A stretch of 64,000 bases of DNA from Beroe forskalii (GCA_011033025.1 WFMF01000003.1:1891483-1955482); one strand, 5' to 3'. Shown: positions 1-11,936, counted from the stretch's first letter. The notes: a model not told the origin generated them from the letters alone. A program made the numbers and translations.

Positions 1-37
1 TGCTGGATGTCGTGTTCATTTGTAGGACATTCATCAC

Positions 38-1102
38 CTCCCCACCGTTATCTGAAGTGAAGATAAGCACAGTGTCCTCTTCTAGTCCTGAGTCCCTGAT
101 AGCAGCAGTGATGTTCCCAATCCCCTCGTCCATAGCACTGACCATGCCAGCGAACACCTGTTCGTCTTTGTATCGGAAGTGGGAGGCGTATCTGTCAATG
201 TAGTGCTGGGGAACTTGATTAGGGATGTGGGCGGCTTGGTAGGGAAGGTAGATAAAGAATGGCTCGTCACGTGACTTGTCGTGACTCCTGATGATGTCAA
301 CTACACGCTGGGAATAGAACTCAGTGCTGTATATTCCATCTAAATCCCATCTCAGCTCCTCCACAAAGTCTCCATTCTCATTTAACCAATCAGATCTCAA
401 GTCAAAGCCATTCGCAGAATAGTGAGTGTAGTAGTCTCCGAACCCATGAAACATACCGAGGAAATCATCGAAGCCCCGATACACAGGGGTGTATGCCCAC
501 TTGTGGGAGCCGAGGTGCCACTTGCCCACCATGTGGGTGGAGTAGTTGTACTCCTTTAGGATCTGAGGCAGGGTTGTCTCATCTAGAGGGAGTCCCCATG
601 GTGCTCCTGGCTTGATGACGTAATGCTGGAGGCCTGTGTGAATTGGGTATCTGCCAGTTAGCATGGCTCCTCTGGCTGGGGTGCAGACATGTTGAGTGTA
701 GTGCTGTCTGAGGATTACGCCTGCAGGGATGGACAAGGTTGAGGGGAAATGGTGGGTCCCGAATTTTGATCTGAGTAAGTTTTGATATATTCCTCTTAAA
801 TGCGAACTCGTTTAGTGAATCAAGGGATTTTCAATGATCGACATCATCTTCAGTTCTCAAATTTTATTGGTCCCCAATCAGTTGAGCAATAATCCATTAT
901 CCAATAAAGAACCTTCTCTAGCTAGTTCGTCCAGATTGGGTGTTTTGACAGCTGACCCAACTCCAGTAAACCCAACGTCTGCATTTCCCACATCGTCAGC
1001 AAGAATGAAGATTATGTTGGGTTGTTTGTTTGAATGTTCGTTCCCATCCACAGTCAACCAAATATTTGTAAAATCAAAAAATATAATGACAAATAAATGC
1101 AT
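38..1102 (-). CDS. arylsulfatase (ARSB/I/J-like), 5' partial
   Basis: Partial gene read as two exons, 1102-913 and 720-38. The phase-1 junction GAAG/gttctt ... ctgcag/GC restores the family sequence around the active site. The ATG at 1102 is preferred over an in-frame one at 1147 because it begins a hydrophobic signal peptide (MHLFVIIFF). Next come [10 protein letters not shown], the N-terminal metal-binding aspartates, then C-T-P-A-R, the C-x-P-x-R motif whose cysteine is converted to formylglycine in active sulfatases, then [19 protein letters not shown] and the metal-binding S-D-N-G-G. Known family role: hydrolysis of sulfate esters, typically on glycosaminoglycans, in lysosome or extracellular space. 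Exon 2 stays open to base 1, but GAG/gtgatg at 38/37 is a good donor, so the rest lies beyond the edge. No stop or frameshift is seen, and the catalytic residues that should lie in this part are present. Subtype B, I or J cannot be decided. Confidence 0.9.
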
Positions 1103-1885
1103 GTTACTACAAAATAGATCATAAAAACGGTGATAGTAAGAAAGCAAAGAAATCTTGTATCATTTCTCAAAAATTTACTCATTTTTCGATAAATCCTTCT
1201 TGACCGCAATTTTTTAAAAATTGTATAATTATACTGTATTTACATTCTTTTCAATGACTGTGAATGTAAATAAGAAAACAGGATCTAGCGCATGGAATGA
1301 AATGTAAGTCACTTACTAGAAGTGAGAGACTACTTTCTACTTTTCTAGTGCCTCACTAGGTAGAGACTCACTAGCTCACTAGGTAATGGCTCACTAGTTA
1401 GTGTCTCAACTGGTAAATTTAAATAAAATTAATAAACTTAGTTTTCGTCGATTTCATTCTAATTGGAGATTGCTTTTGAAGGAGCGGGGCTGGCAAGTTA
1501 TGGGCGCCCATGTATCCGTTTGAGATACACAGGCTAAAAACTCAAAGCTTCAATATTGAGATGCTTATATTGCCAGAGCCTGTAGCCTCCGTGATATAGA
1601 TTTTCCTCCAATCATAACCATTAAATGCAGTATGATGGAGCTTACACCTTGGGATAATCTAATATTCGAAGGATCCTGAGTAAATGAGGTCTCAAGTTTT
1701 TGTTTTTTCTGCTGCAAAACTTTGGCAAATGAAAAAGTGGTTTATCTTTCAAGTCATTGCACTGCTATCCACCCCCAAGTACAGTGCAATGTATGGGACT
1801 TGTTTTCTGGTTTCACGGATCGAGATTCGAGACGTTGAATAACTTGAATAAGAGTCGCATGATCCAGATTGCGATTAATGAGCAC

Positions 1886-1963
1886 TTTATTTACTTTCAT
1901 TTGACTCAATGGTACACGTACAAATGGAAACGTGTACCATTGAGTCAAAAGAGAATAAATAAG
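1886..1963. repeat. imperfect inverted repeat
   Basis: The sequence TTGACTCAATGGTACACG is followed about 12 bases later by its reverse complement, and weaker pairing of TTTATTTA-like sequence extends both arms outward. It could be a small foldback-element remnant; no target duplication was identified. Confidence 0.55.
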
Positions 1964-2079
1964 GTACTCATTAATTAATTTTTCTACTAGTCAACTCGTG
2001 AAAATTTGCATGCCGGTACATAGCAGTTTGATCCAAATACTGCTTTCAGAATTTAAAAAAGTGGCCGATTTCAAGATAT

Positions 2080-2127
2080 TTGGCCATCGGAGCAAGAATC
2101 CCCGGGGATTTTTGCTCCGATGGCCAT
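2080..2127. repeat. 24-bp-arm hairpin with no loop
   Basis: Arms 2080-2103 and 2104-2127 are reverse complements with two mismatches and meet at CCCCGGGG. Such a palindrome could be a transposon end junction or a structured RNA; nothing around it decides. Confidence 0.7.
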
Positions 2128-2847
2128 AAATTTCATTTTGGAGTCAAAACTCAAAATTTCGCACAGTAACATAAGTGCGAAATTTAGTTTCAAAGCGATT
2201 CTGAATCTTCATGCAGAAACATTGAAACATCAAAATCGCAAACTGAGACAAGCGATTTACTGGATTTTGAAGGTTTTCATGGGCTAAAATGGCCAAGTAA
2301 GGTCCAATTCACTTATAAATTGGTTTGTCCATCAATTTTGACCTTAACGATGGCCAAAACAAGTTTGAAGCTCATATATCCAAAAATGTGGCATAATGGC
2401 CATATTTAGGCCCAAAATAGGCCAACATGCGTTCTTTGCATGTCCATCACTTCGCAATTTTTCATTAAATTTTGACAAACAAATGCACTGAAATGATTAG
2501 CTCATTGAGACGAATCGAATGCAATCGCAAGCTAAGCTCTATCTCCTTCTGGTAAATTTCGATTTTTGACACCATCTTTGCTCCGAGGCCTTCCATGGGC
2601 AATTTCGGACCTATGGCCTGGGCAACTCATATCTGAAGTTCGTGTTTTCCAATATATGAGGGTGAACCATACCCCCCCCCCCTTGAGCAGACATTTTCAA
2701 CCGTCACTTTGGACAAAACCTTCAACCTACGGACTACGTGGCATAAACTATCTTCTAAGTATCTAGGTGGGGATATCACGGTTAGGGCCGGTGATAAGGC
2801 CCATAATAAAGACATAAGGTATCTAATTGCTGTCATCTCCTCCACAG

Positions 2848-4389
2848 ACGAGTCCATGTGGTGCTGGGTGAACTGCAGTCAGAAGCACGTGTACAACTTC
2901 TCTGGTTACTACGACGAAGTGCTCTCCCCCAGGACAGACTCCTACCAGGTTATAGGAACATTAATTAGACCAGGTCAACTGAACTCACTTTCGGAGTGAG
3001 TTTTGGCGAATACTGTTTTGCCTTTTAAGACGCAAGGGTCTTCAAAGCCTGGCAAGAAAGGTGTCCTGTTGCATTTGTCCCGCTTAGCGTTTGAGCCGTT
3101 GGCCGGCGCCATGGTCCTATGTTTATGAGCATGGACTGCTGCCGAGGGGCGGTCAGAGGACTGCTACCTTGTACTGGTTTTCTACCCCAATATGTTAGGT
3201 AGGTATGTCTCTAGTCGGCAATGTTATTACCTTACATGGAAAGTTAGAATCTAGCCGAAAATAGCAGAATGCGAACAATTTTTCCCGCTTCAAATGCATC
3301 CATACTCATACCCAAATAATAGGCGGACGAGAGGGACTATAAGATGCATAGATATTTAGATAAGAGTCATTCCATGGTTGGTGAAGCTACCCTGCCACTC
3401 GTCACATCGAATTTTATAGTCAGCAATGCGATGTGACCGGGCACAAATCTATTTCAGGTTTATTTGGACAGAAAGGAGGACCCAGTAACGAAGCCAGCGT
3501 TCTGTACCTACTACAATTGTACACGAGTATGTACATCATCCACATCATATTGTTTACTTTGATGTAAAATGTATATTAATGGACTAACAATGACTCTATT
3601 CAATGAATAATGATTCTAAGGAATAATGGTCGGCTTATTATGAGCATATTCACATATTCCATACCATTGTTCGGTAATTTAGTAATTTGTAATGCCTATT
3701 TCAAACAGATCATACAGTCTACCTTACTTCAGTTAAATTAGAAATTTGAATAATGGTGGATAGGGGACCTGTGATTATCATGAAAAGTGATAAAAGTGAT
3801 TTTTTGCTCGGAAAAAACTCACTCAGAAAATCTGTATTCAGGACTTTGAGAACTATCCCTCGTGTCTCCTTGTCAACTTCACGGCGTACAATGAAACTTC
3901 GGGCAGAGATGAGGAGTTGCTCGACCTCAGCTGTGTCAACCGAACTTACAACCGTGAGTACACATACCTTTGAAACTTATTACGGTAATTATGGTAATTG
4001 ATCAACGATCTCAACTATATGAAATTTTCCAGGTCAAACTTTTCTATTTCTGATACTTTCTTCAGTTGATGAAATGCCAAATTATACTCATCTATAACAT
4101 GTCTCCAGTTGATAAGGTTATCAAGAGAGCTACCGAGCACTGGGCCTCGCAGAACATGACGAACCTCAGACGGAACTTCCACAACCAGCAGGTCCCGGAC
4201 GATCCCCTGGGGGTGGGGATCGTGGACGGGATCTACCAGTGCCTGCAGAGGGACTACTGCCACGACCTCCGTCCTTTCCAGCTCTTCAACTTCGAGGGCT
4301 CAGCACATGTACTGACCTGTGACTTGTACCTCCTGATGCTCTGTATGGCCGGGTGGGTGGTGCAGCAGTGGGTCCGGGATTGGGAATGA
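2848..4389 (+). CDS. cysteine-rich glycoprotein, 3' four exons, family unknown
   Basis: Four exons fit by phase: 2848-2948, 3458-3526, 3842-3953 and 4109-4389 (TGA stop). Acceptors are tccacag, atttcag, tattcag and tctccag; donors are CAG/gttata, CGA/gtatgt and ACC/gtgagt. They give about 187 residues, incomplete at the N-terminus because the first exon enters mid-codon and no start exon was found. There are at least ten cysteines, many in short C-x(n)-C pairs (WCWVNC, FCTYYNC), and seven N-glycosylation sequons (NCS, NFS, NCT, NFT, NET, NRT, NMT), which points to an extracellular or luminal domain. The end (LYLLMLCMAGWVV followed by QQWVRDWE) looks like a short hydrophobic anchor; the charged tail argues against a standard GPI signal. 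I do not recognise the family. It is divergent from the sulfatase. Stop-proximal sequence is cut 105 bp downstream by a transposable element. Confidence 0.7.
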
Positions 4390-4493
4390 AACCCACTCAG
4401 ATAGGGGTGGGTGTCAGAGATTAGCATGCCACTACAACAGCTGCCTGGAGCATGCAAGACAAGGAAACTGCTGGTAGTTCTATCTGGAATGAA

Positions 4494-7306
4494 TAGTCAG
4501 GTCAGTTATGCACATCCGGCTGCATTTATAGGTGCAAGTTTGAGACTCGGTTTGTAGGCTCTCCATATGTAACTCTTTCGAAATGTACCGTGACGCAATG
4601 ATAAAAAGTGGTGGAACACGCCCAAATGACCACGCCCATTTTTACCATGGGAAAATTTTGAAATTTCAATTTTCAGCCAATTTTCACATGCTTGGCATCA
4701 AAGTAGCATGTTTTTGACCCGCTGAGTCGAATCCCGGCATCAGTTTTACATTTCAACCTTCCCCTGACCCTATAGGCCCGACCACGCCCTTTTTCGGTGA
4801 CGTATCAGTTCAAAATGATCCAAAAGCATTAATTTCCTCTGGAGGACATATTATACATCAAACTAGTATTAATTTGGACCCCTGAATCGATTGCTGATGT
4901 TATTTTTCTGATTTGACCTTGTCCCGACCCTTTTGGAACGACCGCACCCTTTTTTGTTTGTATCCCATGAGGCCAAAACTTCATGAATCATTCTAATCAG
5001 TTAGTACCTATGGGGAGCACAAACTAAAACACTTCGATAATTATAAATAATAACGACTCATATCTAGCACTGAATACTGGTATGGGGAGCCAAGTAATTA
5101 TTGTTAAGTCAGGTACAATATATAGCCCAAGGTAAGGGTGATACCAATATACCATGCTACGTGGTGAGTCCAAAACGTTGATGAAGCCCAGGATTAGGTT
5201 GTGCCAGGTACTTTGTAGCCCGAGGTAAGGACAAGCCTGGTTCAGGTGATCCCACCATACGAGCTGGGACTGCCCAAATGGCACGGGGAGCCCAAATGGT
5301 ATGGGGCAGCTAAGATGGCATGTGGCCGGGATGGTATGGGGAGCCGAGCCATAATAAGTATGGATGAGCCCTAGTTATAAAGGGAAGCCCAAGTCATAAT
5401 ATACAATCTTTGTGATCCCAAGTCACTTCTTCGTATTGGTATGGTCTGTCTAGCTTTGCAATGAGCCGGGGCAATTGAGTAAAGGGCAGACCCAAGATTA
5501 GCATAAGGTAGCCCAAGTTACCTTGGAAAAGCCCCAGGTTTGTACGGGGGACCCAAGTAAGTATGAGGGACCTCGGCCACAGTTCATATAGATTATAGAA
5601 GGGCGTAAACTAGGGAGCCAAAATAATAAGGTGAAGCCCAAGTGGGGTCAGATACAGTATAGCCCAAGGATTAATGATTAGGGAAAGCATGGTCTCATGT
5701 TACACTCACAGTGTAAGGCCAGGATGTCCGTGAAGACATGATGAGGTTCCGTCAGACGTACACTGTACCCCAAGGTAATGGTGACCCTGGAATGGGTGAT
5801 CCCATGTTATGATGTAAGGCCAGAATGTCAGTGAAGAACAGGATAACATGATGAGGTTCCGTCAGACGTACACTGTACCTCAAGGTAATGGTGACCCTGG
5901 AATGGGTGATCCCATGTTATGATGTAAGGCCAGAATGTCAGTGAAGAACAGGATAACATGATGAGGTTCCGTCAGACGTACACTGTACCCCAACTCCCAA
6001 GGTAACGGTGAGCCTGGAATGGGTGATCCCATGTTATGATGTAAGGCCAGAATGTCAGTGAAGAACAGGATAACATGTTTAGATTCCGTCACACGTACAC
6101 TGTACCCCAACTCCCAAGGCAACGGTGACCCTGGAATGGGTGATCCCATATTACAGTGTAAGCCTAGAGCATCGGGTATTCGGGTTAGGTGCTGTGTGGT
6201 ACAATTTAGTGCAAGGTATTAGGTATGGGAAGCCTGGTAGCCCGGGCAATACCAAGATTCGGGGTAATAGGGTTATACAATATACAATGGCGGAAGTGAA
6301 ACCCAGCAATGAAGCGAGTCTGGTTTGGGTGATCTTGTGCGGTGTGCATAGTGGGGAACTGGTGAAGCACGAATTCATGAGGGGAGCTTCCCAAAAGATT
6401 TTGACATAAGGGCATGGTGACATCTGGTATATGTGAATTGTGGACCCGAACGAAAAGGAAGCCATTCTGGCAAAACGATATCCCAGATGGGCTCTATGCG
6501 GTCCAAAACAAAATGGGTGTGGTAGGTCCTGCCAGATGGTGCATATGGACCAGGGAAAGGTTAAAACAGAAAAGTAGCAACAGCAATTGATTCAGGGAGC
6601 CAAAAACACTAACTTAATGCCCCATATTCATATGATAATATTTCATGATGATTCGGCCCTTTGCAGTCTAATCAAAAAGGGAGTGGTCGAGCCTACAGGG
6701 TTAGGGGAGGTCCAAACATAAAAATAACATCGGCAATCGATTCAGAGGTCCAAAAAAAACACTAGTTCGATGCCCTACATTGATATCATAATGATTAGAA
6801 TGATTCATGAAGTTTTGGCCTCATGGGATCCAAACCAAAAAGGGTGCGGTCGTTCCAAAAGGGTCGGGACAAGGTCAAATCAGAAAAATAACATCAGCAA
6901 TCGATTCAGGGGTCCAAACTAATACTAGTTTGATGTATAATATGTCCTCCAGAGAAAATTAATGCTTTTGGATCATTTTGAACTGATACGTCACCGAAAA
7001 AGGGCGTGGTCGGGCCTATAGGGTCAGGGGAAGGTTGAAATGTAAAACTGATGCCGGGATTCGACTCAGCGGGTCAAAAACATGCTACTTTGATGCCAAG
7101 CATGTGAAAATTGGCTGAAAATTGAAATTTCAAAATTTTCCCATGGTAAAAATGGGCGTGGTCATTTGGGCGTGTTCCACCTCTTTTTATCATTGCGTCA
7201 CGGTACATTTCGAAAGAGTTACATATGGAGAGCCTACAAACCGAGTCTCAAATTGCACCTATAAATGCAGAGAGTCAGCAATTTTCGTGCATAACTGACC
7301 AGACTA
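4494..7306. mobile_element. non-autonomous element with ~510-bp terminal inverted repeats
   Basis: The left arm (about 4494-5002) is repeated as reverse complement at about 6795-7306. Ends are TAGTCAGGTCAGTTATGCAC on the left and GTGCATAACTGACCAGACTA on the right. The arms contain degenerate ~180-bp subunits marked by GACCACGCCC and TCGATTGCTGATG; an extra subunit lies at about 6600-6790. GAA occurs just outside both ends as a possible 3-bp target duplication, which is weak evidence. The interior has no transposase-like ORF, only AT-balanced sequence rich in ATGGGGAGCC-like motifs and a ~110-bp minisatellite. It is a foldback-like element of unassigned superfamily, inserted 105 bp after the stop codon of the upstream gene. 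Confidence 0.75.
5695..6150. repeat. 110-117-bp minisatellite inside the TIR element
   Basis: About four copies of a unit containing GATGTAAGGCCAGAATGTCA start near 5701, 5811, 5921 and 6038. The step grows from 110 to 117 bp through a CCAACTC insertion in the later copies. The array lies wholly inside the 4494-7306 element, so its expansion probably followed or accompanied element formation. Confidence 0.8.
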
Positions 7307-9304
7307 GAAGGCCCGATTGGCTAACTGATTGAGGGTTTAGGACTTGGACAGGGCATCATATGGTCCTTGAGTGTGCCTGTCTGGTGTCAATGAGTACCTA
7401 CAGCTGATTCCCTAATTTGACCCTGCAATCTTCATTCAACCCACTAACCCTCATGGCCCAGAGTATCAAGATGAAATACCAGGCATATGTCTAAAAACAT
7501 AAGGTTACTGATCGATTTCGGATATTGACCCAAATAAGAGAATGATAGAAGCGAGATCTGCAAATCTCTAAAATTTCAGAAATGCGTTTCGTTAATAATC
7601 ACGGCACGAGAAATGGGACACATTCTCTGCCTCTTGAAATCTCGGGAATGCTGATTTTACTCTTACAGTATCTTATTTATATTAACTGCTGTAATGACTC
7701 ATACAAAGATATAAAATCTAAAAGTTCACAAATCCACCCATGCATTCAAAAACTCCGGTGTGCCTTATAATGCCTATTTGTGTTTATAATCATATTGTGT
7801 TCATAGTGTGTTTATTATGATATTTTGAGCAATTCAGCGGAAGGAGGAATTCATATTAACTTAAGTTAGAAGTGGGTTGTTAACAGATAAGATAAAAATG
7901 CGGAAAATTTTGATTTCAATGATTTATTTACTCTTATTTGTCCTCAGTCCTCGACGTAAATTTGGAATCCTGAAAGTTGCTCTATTTTTTCACTCGTTTT
8001 CAAAGACTCTGTCGATATTTCGTAAGTGTGTTTATAAGTTGCACCCCTACGCCCAGTAACAAAAAATTGTATCAATGACTTACTTAGTGTTCCAAACCTT
8101 GAAAAACGCATTTGATCTTTTGATCATTATATTTCATTTTCATGCGTTGCACAAAAATTGTTTGTTTTGTCATCAATTTCTATGAGTTAATATTTTTGAA
8201 ATTTGCGTAGTGATCCATGAATTTAAACAATACGGCAAAGTTTATTAACTTAAGGTTCCATATTATTTTCAACTTCTCATAAAATTTCAAAAATTGTGTC
8301 GAAAATTGGGTATTTTCATTACGTAATTAACCACCAAAAAATTTGTTTCCATAGAAGCGATGCCTCTTGTCTTCTTGTCTCCCTTTTGCCTTCGTTTCTC
8401 TTGATAACTTCTTGGCAAGCTCAAATTCATTAAACTGTGCGCCCGCACAAACAGACATTATACGCGTGCCATCTCCAAATTATAATTGAGTTCGCAAATA
8501 GTTTATGTTTGTTTATTTTTTGGTACCATTGTTTCCGTTTAAAATTCAATTTCAATTCTCATGAGTTCATAAAGGAGTGGTTTTATTATCCTTGTGTTTA
8601 TAACAGCTGATAAAGGAAACTACCTAGGTATGCCATCGGTTGAGGTTTTGAAGGCTGGTTTGGGCCAAAGGATCGATTCATTTATTTTTTTTCAAACCAT
8701 CATACGGGAGACTGCAGCCTCCTGAAATCACTTTTCAGCGGTTAATTTTCTAAGCGCAGTTTGTCCTCATTCCAATCATGTGGTGTGAGATACTGATAAC
8801 TCGTTCAACACCCACCCGGTGTATTGTTAAGTTATAAGTGACGGTATGATATTAGCAGCTTACTGTGTTGGTTTGAAGTTTACCAGAGAATTTCACCAAT
8901 CAGCGGCAGGGCCGGAGGAACACTGCCCGCTGATAAGTCGATCACAAGGCCGCTGTGGGTAAGCTGCATCACAGCGCGCCTATTCCAGCCCCAGGTACCT
9001 ACCATCACGTCAATTAGAACATGTTCTATAACATATTATGTTGGGTTGCCATGGCAACACAGCAAGGATCCAGGAGAAAAGAGCTTGTTTCCTGGCTTTA
9101 GAGCGTGCCATTATCTCATTATCTGAGTCGTACTCGAAGCCCAGCAAGCAGAAAGAGGAGCCGTAATCAACTCACCACTTTGAGCGGTGGTAATGACAAC
9201 TGTTGTCGAGCTATGAAGGTCCTATCTCTTCTCTATTCTGTGAGTGGCTGTGCAATGACCTGAGCCAGCTTGCCTCTCATACATCACCGGAGGAGTATTT
9301 AGCG
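7307..9304. other. intergenic, no gene recognised
   Basis: This stretch is AT-rich with only short chance ORFs. The one clear motif is a perfect palindromic X-box at 9045-9058, listed separately. A CCAAT motif (ACCAATCAGCGG) lies at about 8888. Confidence 0.35.
9045..9058. promoter_or_regulatory. perfect palindromic X-box (RFX site)
   Basis: GTTGCCATGGCAAC is the ideal two-half-site RFX motif (GTNRCC, two-base spacer, RGYAAC) and a perfect 14-bp palindrome. RFX proteins are known regulators of ciliary genes in animals. It is 3.2 kb upstream of the SH3-gene ATG, so its target is uncertain. Confidence 0.55.
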
Positions 9305-10305
9305 TACGTAGCTGCTGCCTCACTCTCTTGTTAACCCTTTCATCCCAGCTTCAATCGTGTGACTGCTGCCTCACTCTCTTGTTAACCCTTTCATCCCAGC
9401 TTCAATCATGTAGCTGCTGCCTCACTCTCTTGTTAACCCTTTCATCCCAGCTTCAATCATGTAGCTGCTGCCTCACTCTCTTGTAAACCCTTTCATCCCA
9501 GCTTCAATCTTGTAGCTGCTGCCTCACTCTCTTGTTAACCCTTTCATTCCAGCTTCAATCTCGTAGCTGCTGCCTCACACTCTTGTTAACCCTTTCATCC
9601 CAGCTTCAATCATGTAGATGCTGACTCACTCTCTTTTAACTTTTTAACCCTTTCATCCCAGCTTCAATCGTGTGACTGCCTCACTCTCTTGTTAACCCTT
9701 TCATCCCAGCTTCAATCATGTAACTGCTGCTTCACTCTCTTGTTAAACCTTTCATCCCAGCTTAAAGTTAAATCATGTAGCTGCTGCCTCACTCTCTTTT
9801 AACTTTTCAACCCTTTCATCCCAGCTTCAATCGTGTAGCTGCTGCCTCACTCTCTTGTTAACCCTTTCATCCCAGCTTCAATCGTGTGACTGCCTCACTC
9901 TCTTGTTAACCCTTTTATCCCAGCTTCAATCTTGTAGCTGCTGCTTCACTATCTTGTTAACCCTTTCATTCCAGCTTCAATCTCGTAGCAGCGTAGCTGC
10001 TGCCTCACACTCTTGTTAACCCTTTCATCCCAGCTTCAATCATGTAGCTGCTGCCTCACTCTCTTGTTAACCCTTTCATCCCATCTTCAATCTTGTAGCT
10101 GCTGCCTCACTCTCTTGTTAACCCTTTCATCCCAGCTTCAATCATGTAGCTGCTACCTCACTCTCTTGTTAACCCTTTCATCCCATCTTCAATCATGTAG
10201 CTGCTGCCTCACTCTCTTGTTAACCCTTTCATCCCAGCTTCAATCATGTAGATGCTGCCTCACTGTCTTGTTAACTCTTTCATCTCGGCTTCAATCATGT
10301 CGAGC
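9305..10305. repeat. 51-bp minisatellite
   Basis: Roughly 20 copies of a unit built on TAGCTGCTGCCTCACTCTCT, TTGTTAACCCTTTCATCCCA and GCTTCAATCATG. Because 51 is a multiple of 3, one plus-strand frame stays open over many units as a 17-residue repeat. Indels elsewhere break that frame, so it is treated as noncoding. Copies differ by point changes and short indels, for example TTTTAACTTTT variants near 9630 and 9795. Confidence 0.9.
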
Positions 10306-10994
10306 CTTCGGCTTTGTTATTGAGAATGGGGTTTGGGTCCCAGGGCTACCGGAGATATGTGTTCGACCAATTGTACATAGTTTTCTTACATTTTTTCTAT
10401 CCTTGTATCCTTCAAACTTTGAGATGGCTTACTTTATCAAATTAAGTACCTCGACAATACGCATTTTTTTTTCTAATTCAGTAATTGAAAGGGGTTGGAA
10501 AAGACATTCCGATCATTTCAAAAGTTCAAGTTCGCCAGGATTAAGAAATCTTCATCAATCCATTCTGACCCACTAGCGAGTGCTTTGCTGATTGTCATTG
10601 AAAGTAGCAAAGCTCCAGGCCCCCACTAGATGCCCCCTGCTGAGCTATACTGCATTTGATATGGTAATCAGATGGAGATAACTACACATGCTTACACACA
10701 CCATGCCACCATTATACTTCTATAGTGAGCAGTCACCGACCCACCATTCTAGCCCATGATAATGCCGTCACTCGCAACCACACTTACATTCCTCCAGTAT
10801 TAATACGTTCACAGGGCATGGCAGGCTGTGCAGGGGTGTATTTCCTGATATTAAGGTAATTTTTCAGCCTCAGCCATTAAAAATCAGGGCGTCAATCGTA
10901 CCTGGGAGATCCAGAACACCCTGAGACAACAGACAGAGGTCATCCAGTATACCGTTATGATCATTTAAATTATTTGTGTTTTCTTTTCCCCGGC

Positions 10995-11008
10995 GTTGCT
11001 ATAACAAC
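10995..11008. promoter_or_regulatory. X-box-like motif, imperfect
   Basis: GTTGCTATAACAAC departs from the GTNRCC-N2-RGYAAC consensus at the last C of the left half and at two positions of the right half. It is the weakest of the upstream group and listed because of the clustering. Confidence 0.25.
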
Positions 11009-11047
11009 AGAACTCTTTGTAACTCTATATCATGCTGTTTAATATGC

Positions 11048-11061
11048 GTTACTATGGTAAC
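11048..11061. promoter_or_regulatory. X-box-like motif
   Basis: GTTACTATGGTAAC has one mismatch in the left half-site (T for C) and a perfect right half-site. It is followed within 10 bp by a CACGTG E-box and lies 1.2 kb upstream of the SH3-gene ATG. Confidence 0.45.
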
Positions 11062-11922
11062 TGGGTCACGTGGTACCCACTTGGGAGCACCCCTGCTACG
11101 TTGAAGCGTTAGCAATTAGACGGTTGACCAATGACAGGGCCGGGTGTAGGGTCACGTGACTCAGTAGGATGAGCAGGAGTATAAGAGAAGAGCTTTCTAA
11201 TGATAATCCACCATTAGAGGGTAGTAGTACACACACCGGTATCAGGAGCAACTCCCTCCTCCTCCGGGCGCTGTATTCCTTGGATCATCACCTCGTCTAT
11301 TGTAGGGGAGCCGTGGTTTTTTAATCGCCCTCCACACACGTCACATTGTATAGAAAGCTGACTTCACTTGTCACTGGGCTTTTTATTGAGCATATTGTTA
11401 TTTGTTTCTTATTTGACGCAAAACCGTTTAGCATCCGATATTTCGTTATTTCTCTTATAATTGCATTTTTTCTCCACTGAAGACAACCTCTCTGTAACAT
11501 TGGCATCCTTTTTACTTTTTTAAAGTAGATCATCTTAGTTTCATGACATGATCATGTTGCGAAGTACCTACTCGCTGTCCTATTTTGTTCTTTTAGGTTC
11601 GCAGTTCAAAGGTTACTTCTGAAATATAGGGGTTTTTAGCTTTGGCAATTCTTTGACTTCAAAGAAGTTCCACAAAGCAACACTTCGTGATAAATCGGCC
11701 TTGTTAAAGAGACCTCGGAGGTACTTTCTTCAGCGCCTTTGCTGCCACCTGCATGGTATAGTTGTAGCCTGAATAGGAAACTCCACTACCCCAGCTCCCC
11801 ATTGCAAACTGTGCTAATGACGTCACTCCGAGCAGGGGTTATCAGGAAATATCAGTGAGTGTAGAACAATACTGCCACCCCATAAACTCTTAATTCATTC
11901 TTCTTTCAACACGTATTGAACC

Positions 11923-11936
11923 GTTTCCGTAGCAAC
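11923..11936. promoter_or_regulatory. X-box-like motif, proximal
   Basis: GTTTCCGTAGCAAC has one departure in the left half and a perfect right half (AGCAAC). It is 350 bp upstream of the SH3-gene ATG, within the distance where functional X-boxes of ciliary genes usually lie. Confidence 0.5.

Larger units (their letters stand above)
1103..2847. other. divergent intergenic/upstream region
   Basis: This lies between the sulfatase start and the first recognised exon of the plus-strand cysteine-rich gene, so promoters of both should be here. I see no convincing signal-peptide exon on the plus strand. A cluster of CTCACTAG-like octamers lies at about 1310-1412 and two inverted repeats at 1886-1963 and 2080-2127. 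The rest is AT-rich, without recognised content. Confidence 0.4.

Noticed and set aside
878-912. Extension of sulfatase exon 1 to its in-frame stop
   Set aside because: The AG/gttctt donor at 913/912 restores the family reading through the CTPAR motif, so the extension is intronic.
5880-6149. Minus-strand ORF with repeated MGSPIPGSPLPWELG
   Set aside because: Translation of the 110-bp minisatellite inside a transposable element; no independent support.
9305-10305. CRISPR-like array
   Set aside because: Units are contiguous without unique spacers and the DNA is clearly animal nuclear.
10013-10576. 187-codon ORF over the 51-bp minisatellite
   Set aside because: The frame is open only where units keep exact length, other units carry indels, and the tail runs into unrelated sequence.
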